A DNA stretch of 64,000 nt from Pseudomonas oryzihabitans (GCF_001518815.1 NZ_CP013987.1:2564501-2628500), one strand, 5' to 3'. Shown: positions 44,718 to 53,661, numbered from the stretch's first letter. The notes: generated by a model not told the origin, from the sequence alone. Made by a program: numbers and translations.

Positions 44718-45028
44718 AAGTACGCGAGATTGCCCACGTCCGTACCGGCGACAAGGGGGACACCTCGAACATGGCGGTGATCGCCTATCGTCGGGAAGAT
44801 TTCGACCGCCTGCGCCAGGCCCTTACCGCCGAACGGGTCGCGGCCTGGTTTGCCGACAGTCGCCCGACCGATGCCGCGCCCGTCCGCCGCTACGAGTTGC
44901 CGGCCCTGGGCGCGCTGAACTTCGTGCTGCCAGGCGCGTTGCGCGGGGGCGTCACCCGCTCTCTGGCCCTGGACGCCCATGGCAAGGGCCTGGGCGCAGC
45001 CCTGCTGGAGCTGGAACTGGACGACTGA
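44714..45028 (+). CDS. AtuA C-terminal-like ferredoxin-fold protein
   Basis: A 104-residue protein matching the domain often fused to the C-terminus of AtuA proteins: VREIAHVRTGDKGDTSNMAV at the start and LNFVLPGALRGGVTRSLALD later. Here it is a separate gene, coupled to the DUF1446 gene by a 4-base overlap, so the two probably form one enzyme. Last gene of the CitMHS operon. Confidence 0.83.
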   Translation: MKVREIAHVRTGDKGDTSNMAVIAYRREDFDRLRQALTAERVAAWFADSRPTDAAPVRRYELPALGALNFVLPGALRGGVTRSLALDAHGKGLGAALLELELDD

Positions 45029-45046
45029 TCAGCCGCGGCGCGGTAC

Positions 45047-45328
45047 TCAGCCTGGTGCGCCGACCTCGCCGCTGGGCAGCGCTGTCAGCAGCACCGTATC
45101 CGCGTCGAGTGGCACCTGGGCACCCTTGCGGCGCAATTCGTTGATGGCGTGGAGCAGGATCAGATTGACCTGTTCGACTTCCCTCATGTCGTCGGCCTTG
45201 AGCAGGCGCGATACTCGGGCGTTGTGGTCCGGCTCGATGAGGATGATCAGCAGCCCATCGCTGCGCCGCTCTAGTTGATGGTGGACGGGCGGATCGAGTC
45301 TGGCCAAGCGTTCGTGCAACCCGTCCAT
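45047..45328 (-). CDS. Small hypothetical protein
   Basis: A 93-residue protein I do not recognise. It is charged, with no signal or membrane segment, and has a hydrophobic strand LLIILIEPDHNARVSRLLKA followed by a helix with LILLHAINELRRKGAQ. Start 45328 is chosen because a run of six G lies six bases upstream; an ATG at 45334 is in frame but directly abuts that run. It is convergent with the AtuA-C gene, 18 bases away. Confidence 0.55.
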   Translation of the reverse strand: MDGLHERLARLDPPVHHQLERRSDGLLIILIEPDHNARVSRLLKADDMREVEQVNLILLHAINELRRKGAQVPLDADTVLLTALPSGEVGAPG

Positions 45329-45542
45329 ATACATCCCCCCGAAAAACAACTGCTTCACATTCAGGCTAGCTGCCGCACGGGGGAACGCAAGATGTCTGCG
45401 CTGGGCCTTTCTGCTGGAGGGGGATGACACCCGGCAGGAGACCGACGCCTGCCGAAGGACCTCACTTCGTCCTGTCACGAAGCTGCCATCAGCCCCCAGC
45501 ACGCTGGGGTTCCTGATCGCCCCCTGTGGCCGAGGCCGCCTC

Positions 45543-46010
45543 ATGGATAACCGTCGCACCCCTCACTCGCTCAGTTCGCCCGGTATCACTCGACGTCCCT
45601 GCCTAATTACTGCGGCTGAACGCTGCCTGGCGCCGCAGGCACAGACCCAGCGCATCGCCGATGCTACTCGATGCCTGGTCGCACTCGGTCATGAGCGAAT
45701 CCTGCTGGTTTCAACAGCGGAGCGAGCCATGGCACTGGCGGACGCCGAGTTGCAGGGACACTGCCAGATCATGCTTGCAGCCGGCCTGCCGCTCTTGCCC
45801 CGTCTGGAACTCGATGAGGCAGGCGAGCCAGTCTGGCCGGAGCTGACAGCCTTGCTTACAGAGGTCACCCCCACCGCCTTGCTGTGCACTCAGCACGCAC
45901 TGGTGGCAAGACTCAGAAGCGCCCTGCACCAGCACGCCGGGCTGCTGGGCTCTGTGCTCGTCGTGGGGCCAGGGACCAGCGACCCGCAGGGAGGTACGAC
46001 CTGGCATTGA
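45543..46010 (+). CDS. Orphan protein resembling a LacI-type effector domain, no DNA-binding domain
   Basis: A 155-residue protein. From about residue 36 it resembles part of the sugar-binding domain of LacI regulators: RIADATRCLVALGHERILLV, a QGHCQIMLAAGLPLLP segment, and TPTALLCTQHALVARLRSAL. There is no helix-turn-helix and the first 35 residues look unrelated. It may be a remnant of a regulator gene or a free-standing ligand-binding protein. Moderate confidence that it is a real gene, low confidence on role. Confidence 0.45.
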   Translation: MDNRRTPHSLSSPGITRRPCLITAAERCLAPQAQTQRIADATRCLVALGHERILLVSTAERAMALADAELQGHCQIMLAAGLPLLPRLELDEAGEPVWPELTALLTEVTPTALLCTQHALVARLRSALHQHAGLLGSVLVVGPGTSDPQGGTTWH

Positions 46011-46070
46011 CCCCGTGGAGACATCTGGAAGCACCAGCCCCAACCAGACGTCTGCCGATTCTTTCCTCGC

Positions 46071-47042
46071 TCAGAAATTCGAACCCCGGATGCCCTGCCC
46101 GGCCTGATCGGGCTGCTGCAGGTTGCCCGAGGTATCGGCCTTGACCGGGTTCCAGTCGATCTCGGCGCGCTGCACCGCATCGGCCGTGAAGCGTTCGTTG
46201 AGTTCCGGCGCCAGGCGATGGCCCCAGTAGGCCATCTTCGCCTTGTAACCCACGGTGATTTCCTTTTGTGGTTGCAGCAACGCCTTGACGATGGCCTGGA
46301 CCGCCTTGTCCGGTGCGTCCTTGGTCGGCAGATCGGGGCGGTGACCGGTATAGGTGGCCGAATGGCCCCAGATCGGGGTATCCAGCGCCCAGGGCAGCAC
46401 CGTCGACAGCTGGATGTTGGGCTGCCGACCACGCCGCAGTTCCTGCTGGAGCACACGGCCGAGGCTGAGTACCGCGGCCTTGGACGCCGAATAGGAGGCC
46501 TGGTAGGCATGGGGGATCTCGCCGTCGACCGACGCCACGTTGACCAGCCGGCCATAACCCTGGCGGCGGAAGCGCTGCATGGCCAGGTGGGTACCGATGA
46601 CCACGCCTTTGACATTGGTATCCAACAGACGCAGGTGGTCGTCCAGCGGGATTTCTTCGAAGCGACCCACCGCGACGACGCCGGCATTGTTGATCCAGCC
46701 GTCGATACGACCGAAGCGCTGCTCGGCCTGCTCGGCCAGGGCATTCATCTGCGCCACGTCGGCGACGTCGGTCGGCACCACCAGGGCCGCGACGCCTAGC
46801 GCCTGCACCTCCACCGCCAGGGCTTCGAGTGCTTCGGTCCGCCGTGCGGCCAGCACCAGATTGGCACCACGCTGGGCCAGCGCCAGGGCCACACCGCGAC
46901 CGACGCCACTGGAAGCGCCGGTGACGACGATGGTCCGGCCGATCAGCTGCTGGCGATCAGGCCGCTCTGAGCGCCGGGACGAGGTGCGGTTCAGCAGGGC
47001 CAGGGCGGCAGGCAGGGCAAGTAACAGTGGCAGGGTACGCAT
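46071..47042 (-). CDS. Short-chain dehydrogenase/reductase, membrane-anchored
   Basis: A 323-residue SDR. Residues 1-20 are hydrophobic (LPLLLALPAALALL) and may anchor it. The cofactor loop is TGASSGVGRG, then NNAG, and the catalytic serine and YxxxK are in NVASVDGE and YSASKAA. The long C-terminal extension (GHRLAPELNERF and beyond) is seen in a group of Pseudomonas SDRs of unknown substrate. Start 47042 is chosen; the longer frame has no conserved sequence. It is downstream of acoR on the same strand but 169 bases away. Confidence 0.83.
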   Translation of the reverse strand: MRTLPLLLALPAALALLNRTSSRRSERPDRQQLIGRTIVVTGASSGVGRGVALALAQRGANLVLAARRTEALEALAVEVQALGVAALVVPTDVADVAQMNALAEQAEQRFGRIDGWINNAGVVAVGRFEEIPLDDHLRLLDTNVKGVVIGTHLAMQRFRRQGYGRLVNVASVDGEIPHAYQASYSASKAAVLSLGRVLQQELRRGRQPNIQLSTVLPWALDTPIWGHSATYTGHRPDLPTKDAPDKAVQAIVKALLQPQKEITVGYKAKMAYWGHRLAPELNERFTADAVQRAEIDWNPVKADTSGNLQQPDQAGQGIRGSNF

Positions 47043-47211
47043 CAGGGGTCTTCCTCGGGTCTGTGTCTGAGGTGTGACCCGTAGGCGACCGCGGTAACGT
47101 CCCGCTTGGGACGACCGGGGCCTGACGCGACGACGGCAACCGCTTCGCTTGATCGACGAGATGGCCGCGCCAGGGCGGCTGCCATGCTTCACGACCGTTC
47201 GGCGGAAGACC

Positions 47212-49095
47212 TCAGGTTTCTGGCTGGCGATGCGGCATGACGATGCCATGCAGCTTGAGCCGCCGATAGAAGGTGGCCCGGGACATACCCAGCGCTTGGG
47301 CAGCAGGAACCGCCTTCCAACGGTGCCGCACCAGCGCGGCGAGGATAAATCGCCGTTCAGGGCTATCGACCTGTGGCTGTGGCTCCGTGGACAGCGGCAC
47401 GTCTAGCCCCAGGCTGGGCGGCAGGTGATCGAGGGTGATGAGGGCGCCGTCGCAGAGCGCACAGGCGTAACGCAGCACATTGCGCAACTCGCGCACGTTG
47501 CCCGGCCAGTCGTGAGCGAGGATGGCCTCTTGCACCTGGGGTGCCATTTCCGGGATGGCATCGCTACCGCGCTCCTCCGCCAACAGGCGCTGCGCCAGGG
47601 CCAAACGGTCGGCGCGTTCACGCAGCGGTGGCAGCTGGAAGACGGCGCCGTTTAAGCGATAGAGCAAGTCTTCGCGAAACAGGCCGGCCGCGACCCGTTC
47701 GCCGAGATCCCGATGGGTCGCGCAGACCAGACGGACGTCCACCCGCCGTGGCTGGGCGCTGCCCACCGGCAGCACCTCGCCCTCGGCCAGCACGCGCAGC
47801 AGGCGAGTCTGCAGGACCAAGGGCATATCGCCAATCTCGTCGAGAAACAGCGTGCCGCCATCAGCCGCTACGATCAGGCCGTCGCGGCCCTGGCGCTGGG
47901 CCCCGGTAAAGGCACCGGCCGCGTGGCCGAACAGCTCGCTCTCGATCAGGCTCTCCGGCAGCGCCGCGCAGTTGAGGGCGACGAAGGGCCGTCCTGCGCG
48001 GTCACCGCCCTCGTGCAAGGCGCGAGCAAAGACCTCCTTGCCAGTGCCTGTCTCACCCGTGACCAGGATCGGCAGGCCGTGGCGATAGAGGCGCTTGCCA
48101 GTCTGCAGTGCCTGGCTGATCCGTGGTTCCTGTTCCGGCTCGGCCTCCACCTGGGCGCGAACCAGGGGAATGACCACGCCCGCACGCTGGCGCGGCGCCC
48201 GCACCCGGGCATGGAAGTGCGCTTCGCCCAGGCGCAGCGGTTCGCCATAGTCCTCCTGTAGCCGCGCCGAGGCGTCGCGACCGAACAACTCGTCGAGGCG
48301 CTGCGGCAGATAGCCCAGCTGGCCCAGGCAGAGCTGTCGGGCCGGACGATTCAGACCGGTCAGGCGACCGCTGGCATCCCAGGCGAGCAGAAATTCCGGC
48401 TGGGTGTCCAGGTAGCTGGCCTGGGCATGGCCGCAGAGTACCCAGTCGCCCCGGGCACTGTGCATGAAGTAGGCATTCTCGATGCGCTGGGCGCTGTCAC
48501 GGGTGAATTGCTGGATCAGCAACTGGCTGCGGCGATCGTCCGGCGAGCGTGGCGCCGACACGTCCAGCACCCCAAGCAACTCGCCACCCGGGGCGAACAC
48601 CGGCGCGGCGGTACAGGTCAGGCCGGTGAAGGCCACGCGGAAGTGATCGGCCTTGTGCACCGTTACTGGCGCCCGGTCGGTCAGCACCGCGGCCACGCCG
48701 CAGGTGCCCTCCTCCTGCTCGGACCAGCAGGTCCCCAGGTAGAGTCCGGCGCGGCGGCATTCCTCATCGAGCCGATCGCTGACCCGGTAGTCCAGGGTAT
48801 GGCCCTGGGCGTCGGCCAGCAGCACGCAATAGTCGGCGGCCTCGACCCGCCCATGCAGGGCCGCGAGTTCGCCGTCGGCCACGCGCAGGAAGTCTTCGGC
48901 GGCCTGCTGGTGCTGGCGCAATTCATAGCGCGAGAGGATGCGCGGGCCGCGCAGGCTGCCCGGGTCGAGCTGATACTGCTCGAAAGAGCGTCGCCAGGAA
49001 TCGAGGATGCGCCCGGGCGGACTGGCCGCGCGCAGCGGGGCGCGCAGGGCCTGGTCGATGGCGCGGGCGTGATAGCGGGCCTGGGTAGACAACAT
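47212..49095 (-). CDS. acoR: Sigma-54-dependent activator AcoR
   Basis: A 627-residue enhancer-binding protein. Residues about 60-220 form a GAF-like sensor region, a PAS-like part follows, and the AAA+ domain begins near 320 with Walker A GETGTGKE and the sigma-54 contact motif GAFTGA; the C-terminus has a Fis-type helix-turn-helix (VPAAQALGMSRATFYRRLKL). GGAGAG lies six bases before ATG 49095. It is divergent from acoXABC, whose -24/-12 promoter and upstream inverted repeats are visible. Acetoin or a product of its breakdown is the usual inducer. Confidence 0.92.
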   Translation of the reverse strand: MLSTQARYHARAIDQALRAPLRAASPPGRILDSWRRSFEQYQLDPGSLRGPRILSRYELRQHQQAAEDFLRVADGELAALHGRVEAADYCVLLADAQGHTLDYRVSDRLDEECRRAGLYLGTCWSEQEEGTCGVAAVLTDRAPVTVHKADHFRVAFTGLTCTAAPVFAPGGELLGVLDVSAPRSPDDRRSQLLIQQFTRDSAQRIENAYFMHSARGDWVLCGHAQASYLDTQPEFLLAWDASGRLTGLNRPARQLCLGQLGYLPQRLDELFGRDASARLQEDYGEPLRLGEAHFHARVRAPRQRAGVVIPLVRAQVEAEPEQEPRISQALQTGKRLYRHGLPILVTGETGTGKEVFARALHEGGDRAGRPFVALNCAALPESLIESELFGHAAGAFTGAQRQGRDGLIVAADGGTLFLDEIGDMPLVLQTRLLRVLAEGEVLPVGSAQPRRVDVRLVCATHRDLGERVAAGLFREDLLYRLNGAVFQLPPLRERADRLALAQRLLAEERGSDAIPEMAPQVQEAILAHDWPGNVRELRNVLRYACALCDGALITLDHLPPSLGLDVPLSTEPQPQVDSPERRFILAALVRHRWKAVPAAQALGMSRATFYRRLKLHGIVMPHRQPET

Positions 49096-49196
49096 GGGCG
49101 TCTCTCCCTGAATTCCGGTCATGGCATGGAAGGCCGGTCATTGTTCTGTCCCTCATTTAGCGCTCCCAGGGCGCTGCCTTCAAGTCCGCCGCTCCG

Positions 49197-49213
49197 TGAG
49201 ACGAATCGTCTCA
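49197..49213. promoter_or_regulatory. Upstream activator site 1 (probable AcoR site)
   Basis: TGAGACGAATCGTCTCA, a perfect 8-bp inverted repeat about one central base, 120 bases upstream of the -24 element, a distance usual for enhancer-binding proteins. Confidence 0.65.
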
Positions 49214-49238
49214 GCGTCTCGCTATTCCGCCATCGCCC

Positions 49239-49259
49239 TGAGACGAGCGGGCTCGTCCA
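49239..49259. promoter_or_regulatory. Upstream activator site 2 (probable AcoR site)
   Basis: TGAGACGAG and CTCGTCCA form an inverted repeat (GACGAG / CTCGTC core) similar to site 1, 42 bases further downstream, which is four helical turns. Confidence 0.55.
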
Positions 49260-49333
49260 GCCGCTCCCGATCAGACCGCTCCAGGTGCCTGCAGCCCGCG
49301 CCAGGCCTGACCCGCAAGGGATCGACGCCAACC

Positions 49334-49349
49334 TGGCACTGGCCTTGCT
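49334..49349 (+). promoter_or_regulatory. Sigma-54 promoter of acoX
   Basis: TGGCAC, five bases, then TTGCT: a full match to the -24/-12 consensus TGGCAC-N5-TTGCW. Transcription should start about 12 bases later. It fits the sigma-54 activator gene next door. Confidence 0.8.
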
Positions 49350-49460
49350 CTGGGCTCTGCGACGCTCCCATGACAACGACAAGAGGGCCAGACCCATGAG
49401 CGCATCGCGGTATAGCAGAGCGGCTCCCATGACGGGCGACCTGGCACTCCGGAGCCCGCC

Positions 49461-50510
49461 ATGCCCATAACCGTTGGCATCCTGCCCAACCCGGCCTCGG
49501 GCCGTGACCTGCGGCGGCTGACCGGTAATGCCGCCCTGACCTCCAGCACCGACAAGGCCGGGGTGGTGATGCGCCTGCTGGCCGCCTTTGGCGCCACCGG
49601 TGTGGAGCGGGTGCTGCTGCCGCCGGACATGACCGGCATCGCCGCCGCCGTGCTCAAGGCCAGCAGCAGCCGTCAGGCCCGCGAGCAGCACTGGCCGGAG
49701 CTGGTGTTTCTCGATCTGCCGCTCACGCAAACGGTGGATGACACCCGCCGTGCCGCCAGGGCCTTACTGGCCCAGGGCGCCCGGGTGATCGCCGTGCTCG
49801 GCGGCGACGGCACCCACAAGGCGGTCGCCGCCGAGGTGGGCGACCTGCCGCTGCTGACCCTCTCCACCGGCACCAACAACGCCTTTCCGGAATTGCGTGA
49901 GGCCACCAGCGCGGGACTGGCCGGCGGCCTGGTCGCGGCCGGCCGGGTCGACCCAGCACTGGCGCTGCGGCGCAACAAGCGGCTGCGGGTGGAAGTGCCC
50001 GAGCGCGGCATTCGCGACTGGGCGCTGGTGGACGTGGCGGTCTGTCGCCAGACCTATATCGGTGCCCGCGCGGTGACCCAGGTGGAGGATCTCGCGGAGG
50101 TCTTCACCACCTTCGCCGAGCCCTGGGCCATTGGCCTGTCGGCCCTCTGCGGCCTCTGGCATCCGGTCGCGCGTAGCGCCTCCCATGGCGGCTGGGTGCG
50201 GCTGGAGCCGGAGGCTCCGGCACAACTGACCGTTCCCCTCGCCCCCGGCGTGCTGGCCCAGGCCGGCATCGCCGCCAGTGGCCTGCTTCTGCCCGGCGAA
50301 CCCCGGGCGCTGTCCCTCGCTACCGGCACCCTGGCGCTGGACGGCGAGCGGGAAATCGAATTCAGCCCCGAGGAGCGTCCGCAGGTGACGCTGGACCTCG
50401 ACGGCCCCCTGAGCATCGACGTGGAGCGGGTATTGGAATTGGCGGCGCAGCAGCGCCTGCTGGTCCGCCGCCTGCCCGCGTCGGCCCTCGGCAATCCTGG
50501 AGAACAATAA
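49461..50510 (+). CDS. acoX: AcoX, NAD-kinase-like protein of acetoin operon
   Basis: A 349-residue protein with an ATP-NAD kinase-like fold: GILPNPASGRDLRRLTGNAA at the start and the nucleotide-binding GGDGTHKAVA with LSTGTNNAFPE. AcoX is found in many aco operons but its function is not known, and it is not needed in all hosts. First gene of the operon, two bases before acoA. Confidence 0.9.
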   Translation: MPITVGILPNPASGRDLRRLTGNAALTSSTDKAGVVMRLLAAFGATGVERVLLPPDMTGIAAAVLKASSSRQAREQHWPELVFLDLPLTQTVDDTRRAARALLAQGARVIAVLGGDGTHKAVAAEVGDLPLLTLSTGTNNAFPELREATSAGLAGGLVAAGRVDPALALRRNKRLRVEVPERGIRDWALVDVAVCRQTYIGARAVTQVEDLAEVFTTFAEPWAIGLSALCGLWHPVARSASHGGWVRLEPEAPAQLTVPLAPGVLAQAGIAASGLLLPGEPRALSLATGTLALDGEREIEFSPEERPQVTLDLDGPLSIDVERVLELAAQQRLLVRRLPASALGNPGEQ

Positions 50511-50511
50511 G

Positions 50512-51489
50512 ATGAGCGAGAACCCCAGCGTCGAAAATCTGAGCCATGCCTACCGGGTGATGCGCACCATCCGCGCCTTCGAGGAGCGGCTGCACGTGGA
50601 ATTCGCCACCGGCGAGATTCCCGGCTTCGTCCACCTCTATGCCGGCGAGGAGGCCTCGGCCGCCGGTGTCATGGCCCACCTGGGCCACGAGGACAGCATC
50701 GCCTCCACCCACCGCGGCCACGGCCACTGCATCGCCAAGGGCGTGGACGTCTACGGCATGATGGCCGAGATCTACGGCAAGAAAACCGGCGTCTGCCAGG
50801 GCAAGGGCGGCTCCATGCACATCGCCGACCTTGAAAAGGGCATGCTCGGCGCCAACGGCATCGTCGGGGCTGGCGCGCCCCTGGCCGCAGGTGCCGCCCT
50901 GGCAGCCAAGCTCAAGGGCAGCGACGCGGTGGCCGTGGCCTTCTTCGGCGACGGCGGTTCCAACGAGGGCGCGGTATTCGAGGCCATGAACCTGGCCTCG
51001 GTGTGGAACCTGCCGTGCATCTTCGTCGCCGAGAACAATGGCTACGCCGAGGCCACCGCCGCCAACTGGTCGGTGGCCTGCGACCACATCGCCGACCGCG
51101 CCGCCGGCTTCGGCATGCCCGGCGTGACGGTGGACGGCTTCGACTTCTTTGCCGTCCATGAGGCCGCCGCGGCTGCCGTGGCCCGTGCCCGGGCCGGCGA
51201 AGGCCCCTCGCTGATCGAGGTGAAGTTCACCCGCTACTTCGGCCACTTCGAGGGCGACGCCCAGACCTATCGCGATCCGGACGAGGTCAAGCAGGCCCGG
51301 GAGCAGCGCGACTGCCTGATGCAGTTCCGCGAGCGGGTGACGCGCTCTGGCCAGCTCCAGCCCGCCCTGCTCGACAGCATCGACCAGGAGGTGGAACAGC
51401 TCATCGAAGACGCCGTGCGCAAGGCCAAGGCCGATCCCAAGCCCGGCCCGGAAGACCTGCTCACCGACGTCTACGTCACCTACGCCTGA
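50512..51489 (+). CDS. acoA: Acetoin dehydrogenase E1 alpha subunit
   Basis: A 325-residue thiamine-diphosphate-dependent subunit that cleaves acetoin to acetaldehyde and an acetyl group. The TPP motif is seen as FFGDGGSNEGAVFEAMNLAS followed by NGYAEAT; EEASAAGVMAHL and STHRGHGHCIAKG are typical of the E1 alpha fold. It pairs with AcoB. Confidence 0.93.
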   Translation: MSENPSVENLSHAYRVMRTIRAFEERLHVEFATGEIPGFVHLYAGEEASAAGVMAHLGHEDSIASTHRGHGHCIAKGVDVYGMMAEIYGKKTGVCQGKGGSMHIADLEKGMLGANGIVGAGAPLAAGAALAAKLKGSDAVAVAFFGDGGSNEGAVFEAMNLASVWNLPCIFVAENNGYAEATAANWSVACDHIADRAAGFGMPGVTVDGFDFFAVHEAAAAAVARARAGEGPSLIEVKFTRYFGHFEGDAQTYRDPDEVKQAREQRDCLMQFRERVTRSGQLQPALLDSIDQEVEQLIEDAVRKAKADPKPGPEDLLTDVYVTYA

Positions 51490-51514
51490 TCGGAAAACAA
51501 CAAGGAGCGCCACC

Positions 51515-52534
51515 ATGGCCAGAAAGATCAGCTACCAGCAAGCCATCAACGAAGCCCTGGAACAGGAGATGCGCCGCGATCCCACCGTCTTCCTCATGGG
51601 CGAAGACAACGCCGGGGGCGCCGGAGCGCCTGGCGAGCAGGATGCCTGGGGCGGCGTGCTCGGCGTCACCAAGGGCCTCTACCACAAGTTTCCCGGACGG
51701 GTGCTGGACACCCCGCTGTCGGAGATCGGCTACGTCGGCGCGGCGGTAGGCGCCGCCGCCCGCGGCACCCGGCCGGTGTGCGAACTGATGTTCGTCGACT
51801 TCGCCGGCTGCTGCCTGGACCAGATCCTCAACCAGGCTGCCAAATTTCGCTACATGTTCGGCGGCAAGGCGGTCACCCCGCTGGTCCTGCGCACCATGGT
51901 CGGCGCGGGCCTCCGCGCCGCGGCCCAGCATTCGCAGATGCTCACCTCCTGGTGGACCCATATCCCCGGGCTAAAGGTGGTCTGCCCGGCCACCCCCTAC
52001 GATGCCAAGGGCCTGCTGATCCAGGCCATCCGCGACAACGACCCGGTGATCTTCTGCGAGCACAAGCTGCTCTACGGGATGCAGGGCGAGGTGCCCGAGG
52101 AGTCCTACGCCATCCCCTTCGGCGAGGCCAGCTTCCTGCGTGAAGGCGACGACGTCAGCCTCATCACCTATGGCCGCATGGTGCACCTGGCCATGGAGGC
52201 CGCTGCCAACCTGGCGCGCCAGGGCGTTTCCTGCGAGGTGCTGGACCTGCGCACCACCAGCCCGCTGGATCGCGACAGCATCCTGGAAAGCGTCGAGAAG
52301 ACCGGCCGCGCGGTGGTCATCGACGAAGCCAATCCGCGCTGCTCGGTGGCCACCGACATCGCCGCCCTGCTCGCCGAGCAGGCCTTCGACGATCTGCGCG
52401 CCCCGGTGCAGCTGGTGACCGCGCCGCACACCCCGGTGCCCTTTTCCGATGCCCTGGAAGACCTCTACATCCCCGACGCGGCCAAGATCGAGCGCGCCGT
52501 GCTGAAGATCACCCAAGGGAGGCAGGCCGCATGA
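51515..52534 (+). CDS. acoB: Acetoin dehydrogenase E1 beta subunit
   Basis: A 339-residue transketolase-like subunit. It has AINEALEQEMRRDPTVFLMG, the TPLSEIGYVGAAVGAA segment with the cofactor-activating glutamate, and GEASFLREGDDVSLITYGRM at the start of the C-terminal domain. It overlaps acoC by 4 bases. Confidence 0.93.
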   Translation: MARKISYQQAINEALEQEMRRDPTVFLMGEDNAGGAGAPGEQDAWGGVLGVTKGLYHKFPGRVLDTPLSEIGYVGAAVGAAARGTRPVCELMFVDFAGCCLDQILNQAAKFRYMFGGKAVTPLVLRTMVGAGLRAAAQHSQMLTSWWTHIPGLKVVCPATPYDAKGLLIQAIRDNDPVIFCEHKLLYGMQGEVPEESYAIPFGEASFLREGDDVSLITYGRMVHLAMEAAANLARQGVSCEVLDLRTTSPLDRDSILESVEKTGRAVVIDEANPRCSVATDIAALLAEQAFDDLRAPVQLVTAPHTPVPFSDALEDLYIPDAAKIERAVLKITQGRQAA

Positions 52535-53652
52535 GCCAGATCCATACCCTGACCATGCCCAAATGGGGCCTGTCCATGAGCGAAGGCCGGGTCAACGCCT
52601 GGCTCAAGGCCGAAGGCGACAGCATCACCAAGGGCGACGAGGTGCTCGACGTCGAGACCGACAAGATCAGCAGCAGCGTCGAGGCGCCCTTCTCCGGCAC
52701 CCTGCGCCGCTGCCTGGCGCGGGAGGACGAGACCCTGGCGGTAGGCGCCCTGCTGGCCATCGTGGTGGAAGGCGAAGCCAGCGACGCCGAGATCGAGGCG
52801 GTGATCGCGCGCTTCCAGGAAGACTTCGTACCCGGTGGCGAAGACGCCGCCGACGCCGGTCCCCAGGCGCAGCGCATCGAGCTCGACGGCCGGCCGCTGC
52901 GCTATCTGGAACGCGGCGAAGGCGGCCTGCCGCTGGTGCTGATCCACGGCTTCTCCGGCGATCTGGACAACTGGCTGTTCAACCACCAGGCCCTGGCCGC
53001 CGAACGCCGGGTGGTCGCCCTGGACCTGCCGGGCCATGGTCAGTCCGGCAAGGGCCTCGCCACCGGGGACCTTGCCGAGCTAGGCGCTGCGGTGCTGGCT
53101 CTGCTCGACCATCTGGACATCCGCCGCGCCGTGCTCGTCGGCCACTCCATGGGCGGCGCCGTCGCCCTGCAGCTGGCGCAGACGGCGCCACAGCGGGTTG
53201 CCGGCCTGGTGCTGATCGGCAGCGCCGGGCTGGGCCAGGACATCAATGGCGCCTACCTGGAAGGCTTCGTCGCCGCCACCAGTCGCAACCAGCTCAAGGG
53301 ACCGGTCAGCCTGCTGTTCAGCGATCCCGGCCTGGTCACCCGACCACTGCTGGAGGACCTGCTCAAGTACAAGCGCCTGGAAGGCGTGGACCAGGCCCTG
53401 AATCGACTGGCCGGCACGCTCTTCCCCAATGGCCAGCAGGCCCAGGTGCTGCGCCAGGTACTCGAAGGGGATCTGCCCGCCCTGGTGATCTGGGGCAAGG
53501 CCGACGCCATCATTCCGGTCCAGCATGCCCAAGGCCTGCCGGAAACCGTTCAGGTCGAGATCCTGGAGGGCCAGGGCCATATGGTGCAGATGGAGGCCGC
53601 GGACCGGGTCAATGCCCTGATCCAGGCCTTCCTGCCCCGCTGCGAACGCTAG
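52531..53652 (+). CDS. acoC: Acetoin dehydrogenase E2 with lipoyl domain and alpha/beta-hydrolase domain
   Basis: A 373-residue protein that takes the acetyl group to CoA. Residues 1-80 are a lipoyl domain with lysine 45 in DVETDKISS. From about residue 115 the sequence is an alpha/beta hydrolase (LIHGFSGDLDNW, nucleophile elbow GHSMGG, late histidine in GQGHMVQ) in place of the trimer-forming catalytic domain of pyruvate dehydrogenase E2. This layout is known for AcoC of pseudomonads and Ralstonia. No E3 (acoL) gene follows, so a general lipoamide dehydrogenase must serve. Confidence 0.92.
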   Translation: MSQIHTLTMPKWGLSMSEGRVNAWLKAEGDSITKGDEVLDVETDKISSSVEAPFSGTLRRCLAREDETLAVGALLAIVVEGEASDAEIEAVIARFQEDFVPGGEDAADAGPQAQRIELDGRPLRYLERGEGGLPLVLIHGFSGDLDNWLFNHQALAAERRVVALDLPGHGQSGKGLATGDLAELGAAVLALLDHLDIRRAVLVGHSMGGAVALQLAQTAPQRVAGLVLIGSAGLGQDINGAYLEGFVAATSRNQLKGPVSLLFSDPGLVTRPLLEDLLKYKRLEGVDQALNRLAGTLFPNGQQAQVLRQVLEGDLPALVIWGKADAIIPVQHAQGLPETVQVEILEGQGHMVQMEAADRVNALIQAFLPRCER

Positions 53653-53661
53653 AGGAGCCTC

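Larger units (their letters stand above)
49096..49460. other. acoR-acoX regulatory region
   Basis: A 365-base gap with the acoR start on one side, two inverted repeats (49197 and 49239), and a sigma-54 promoter at 49334. About 110 bases separate the promoter from the acoX ATG; I see no gene in that leader. Confidence 0.8.
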
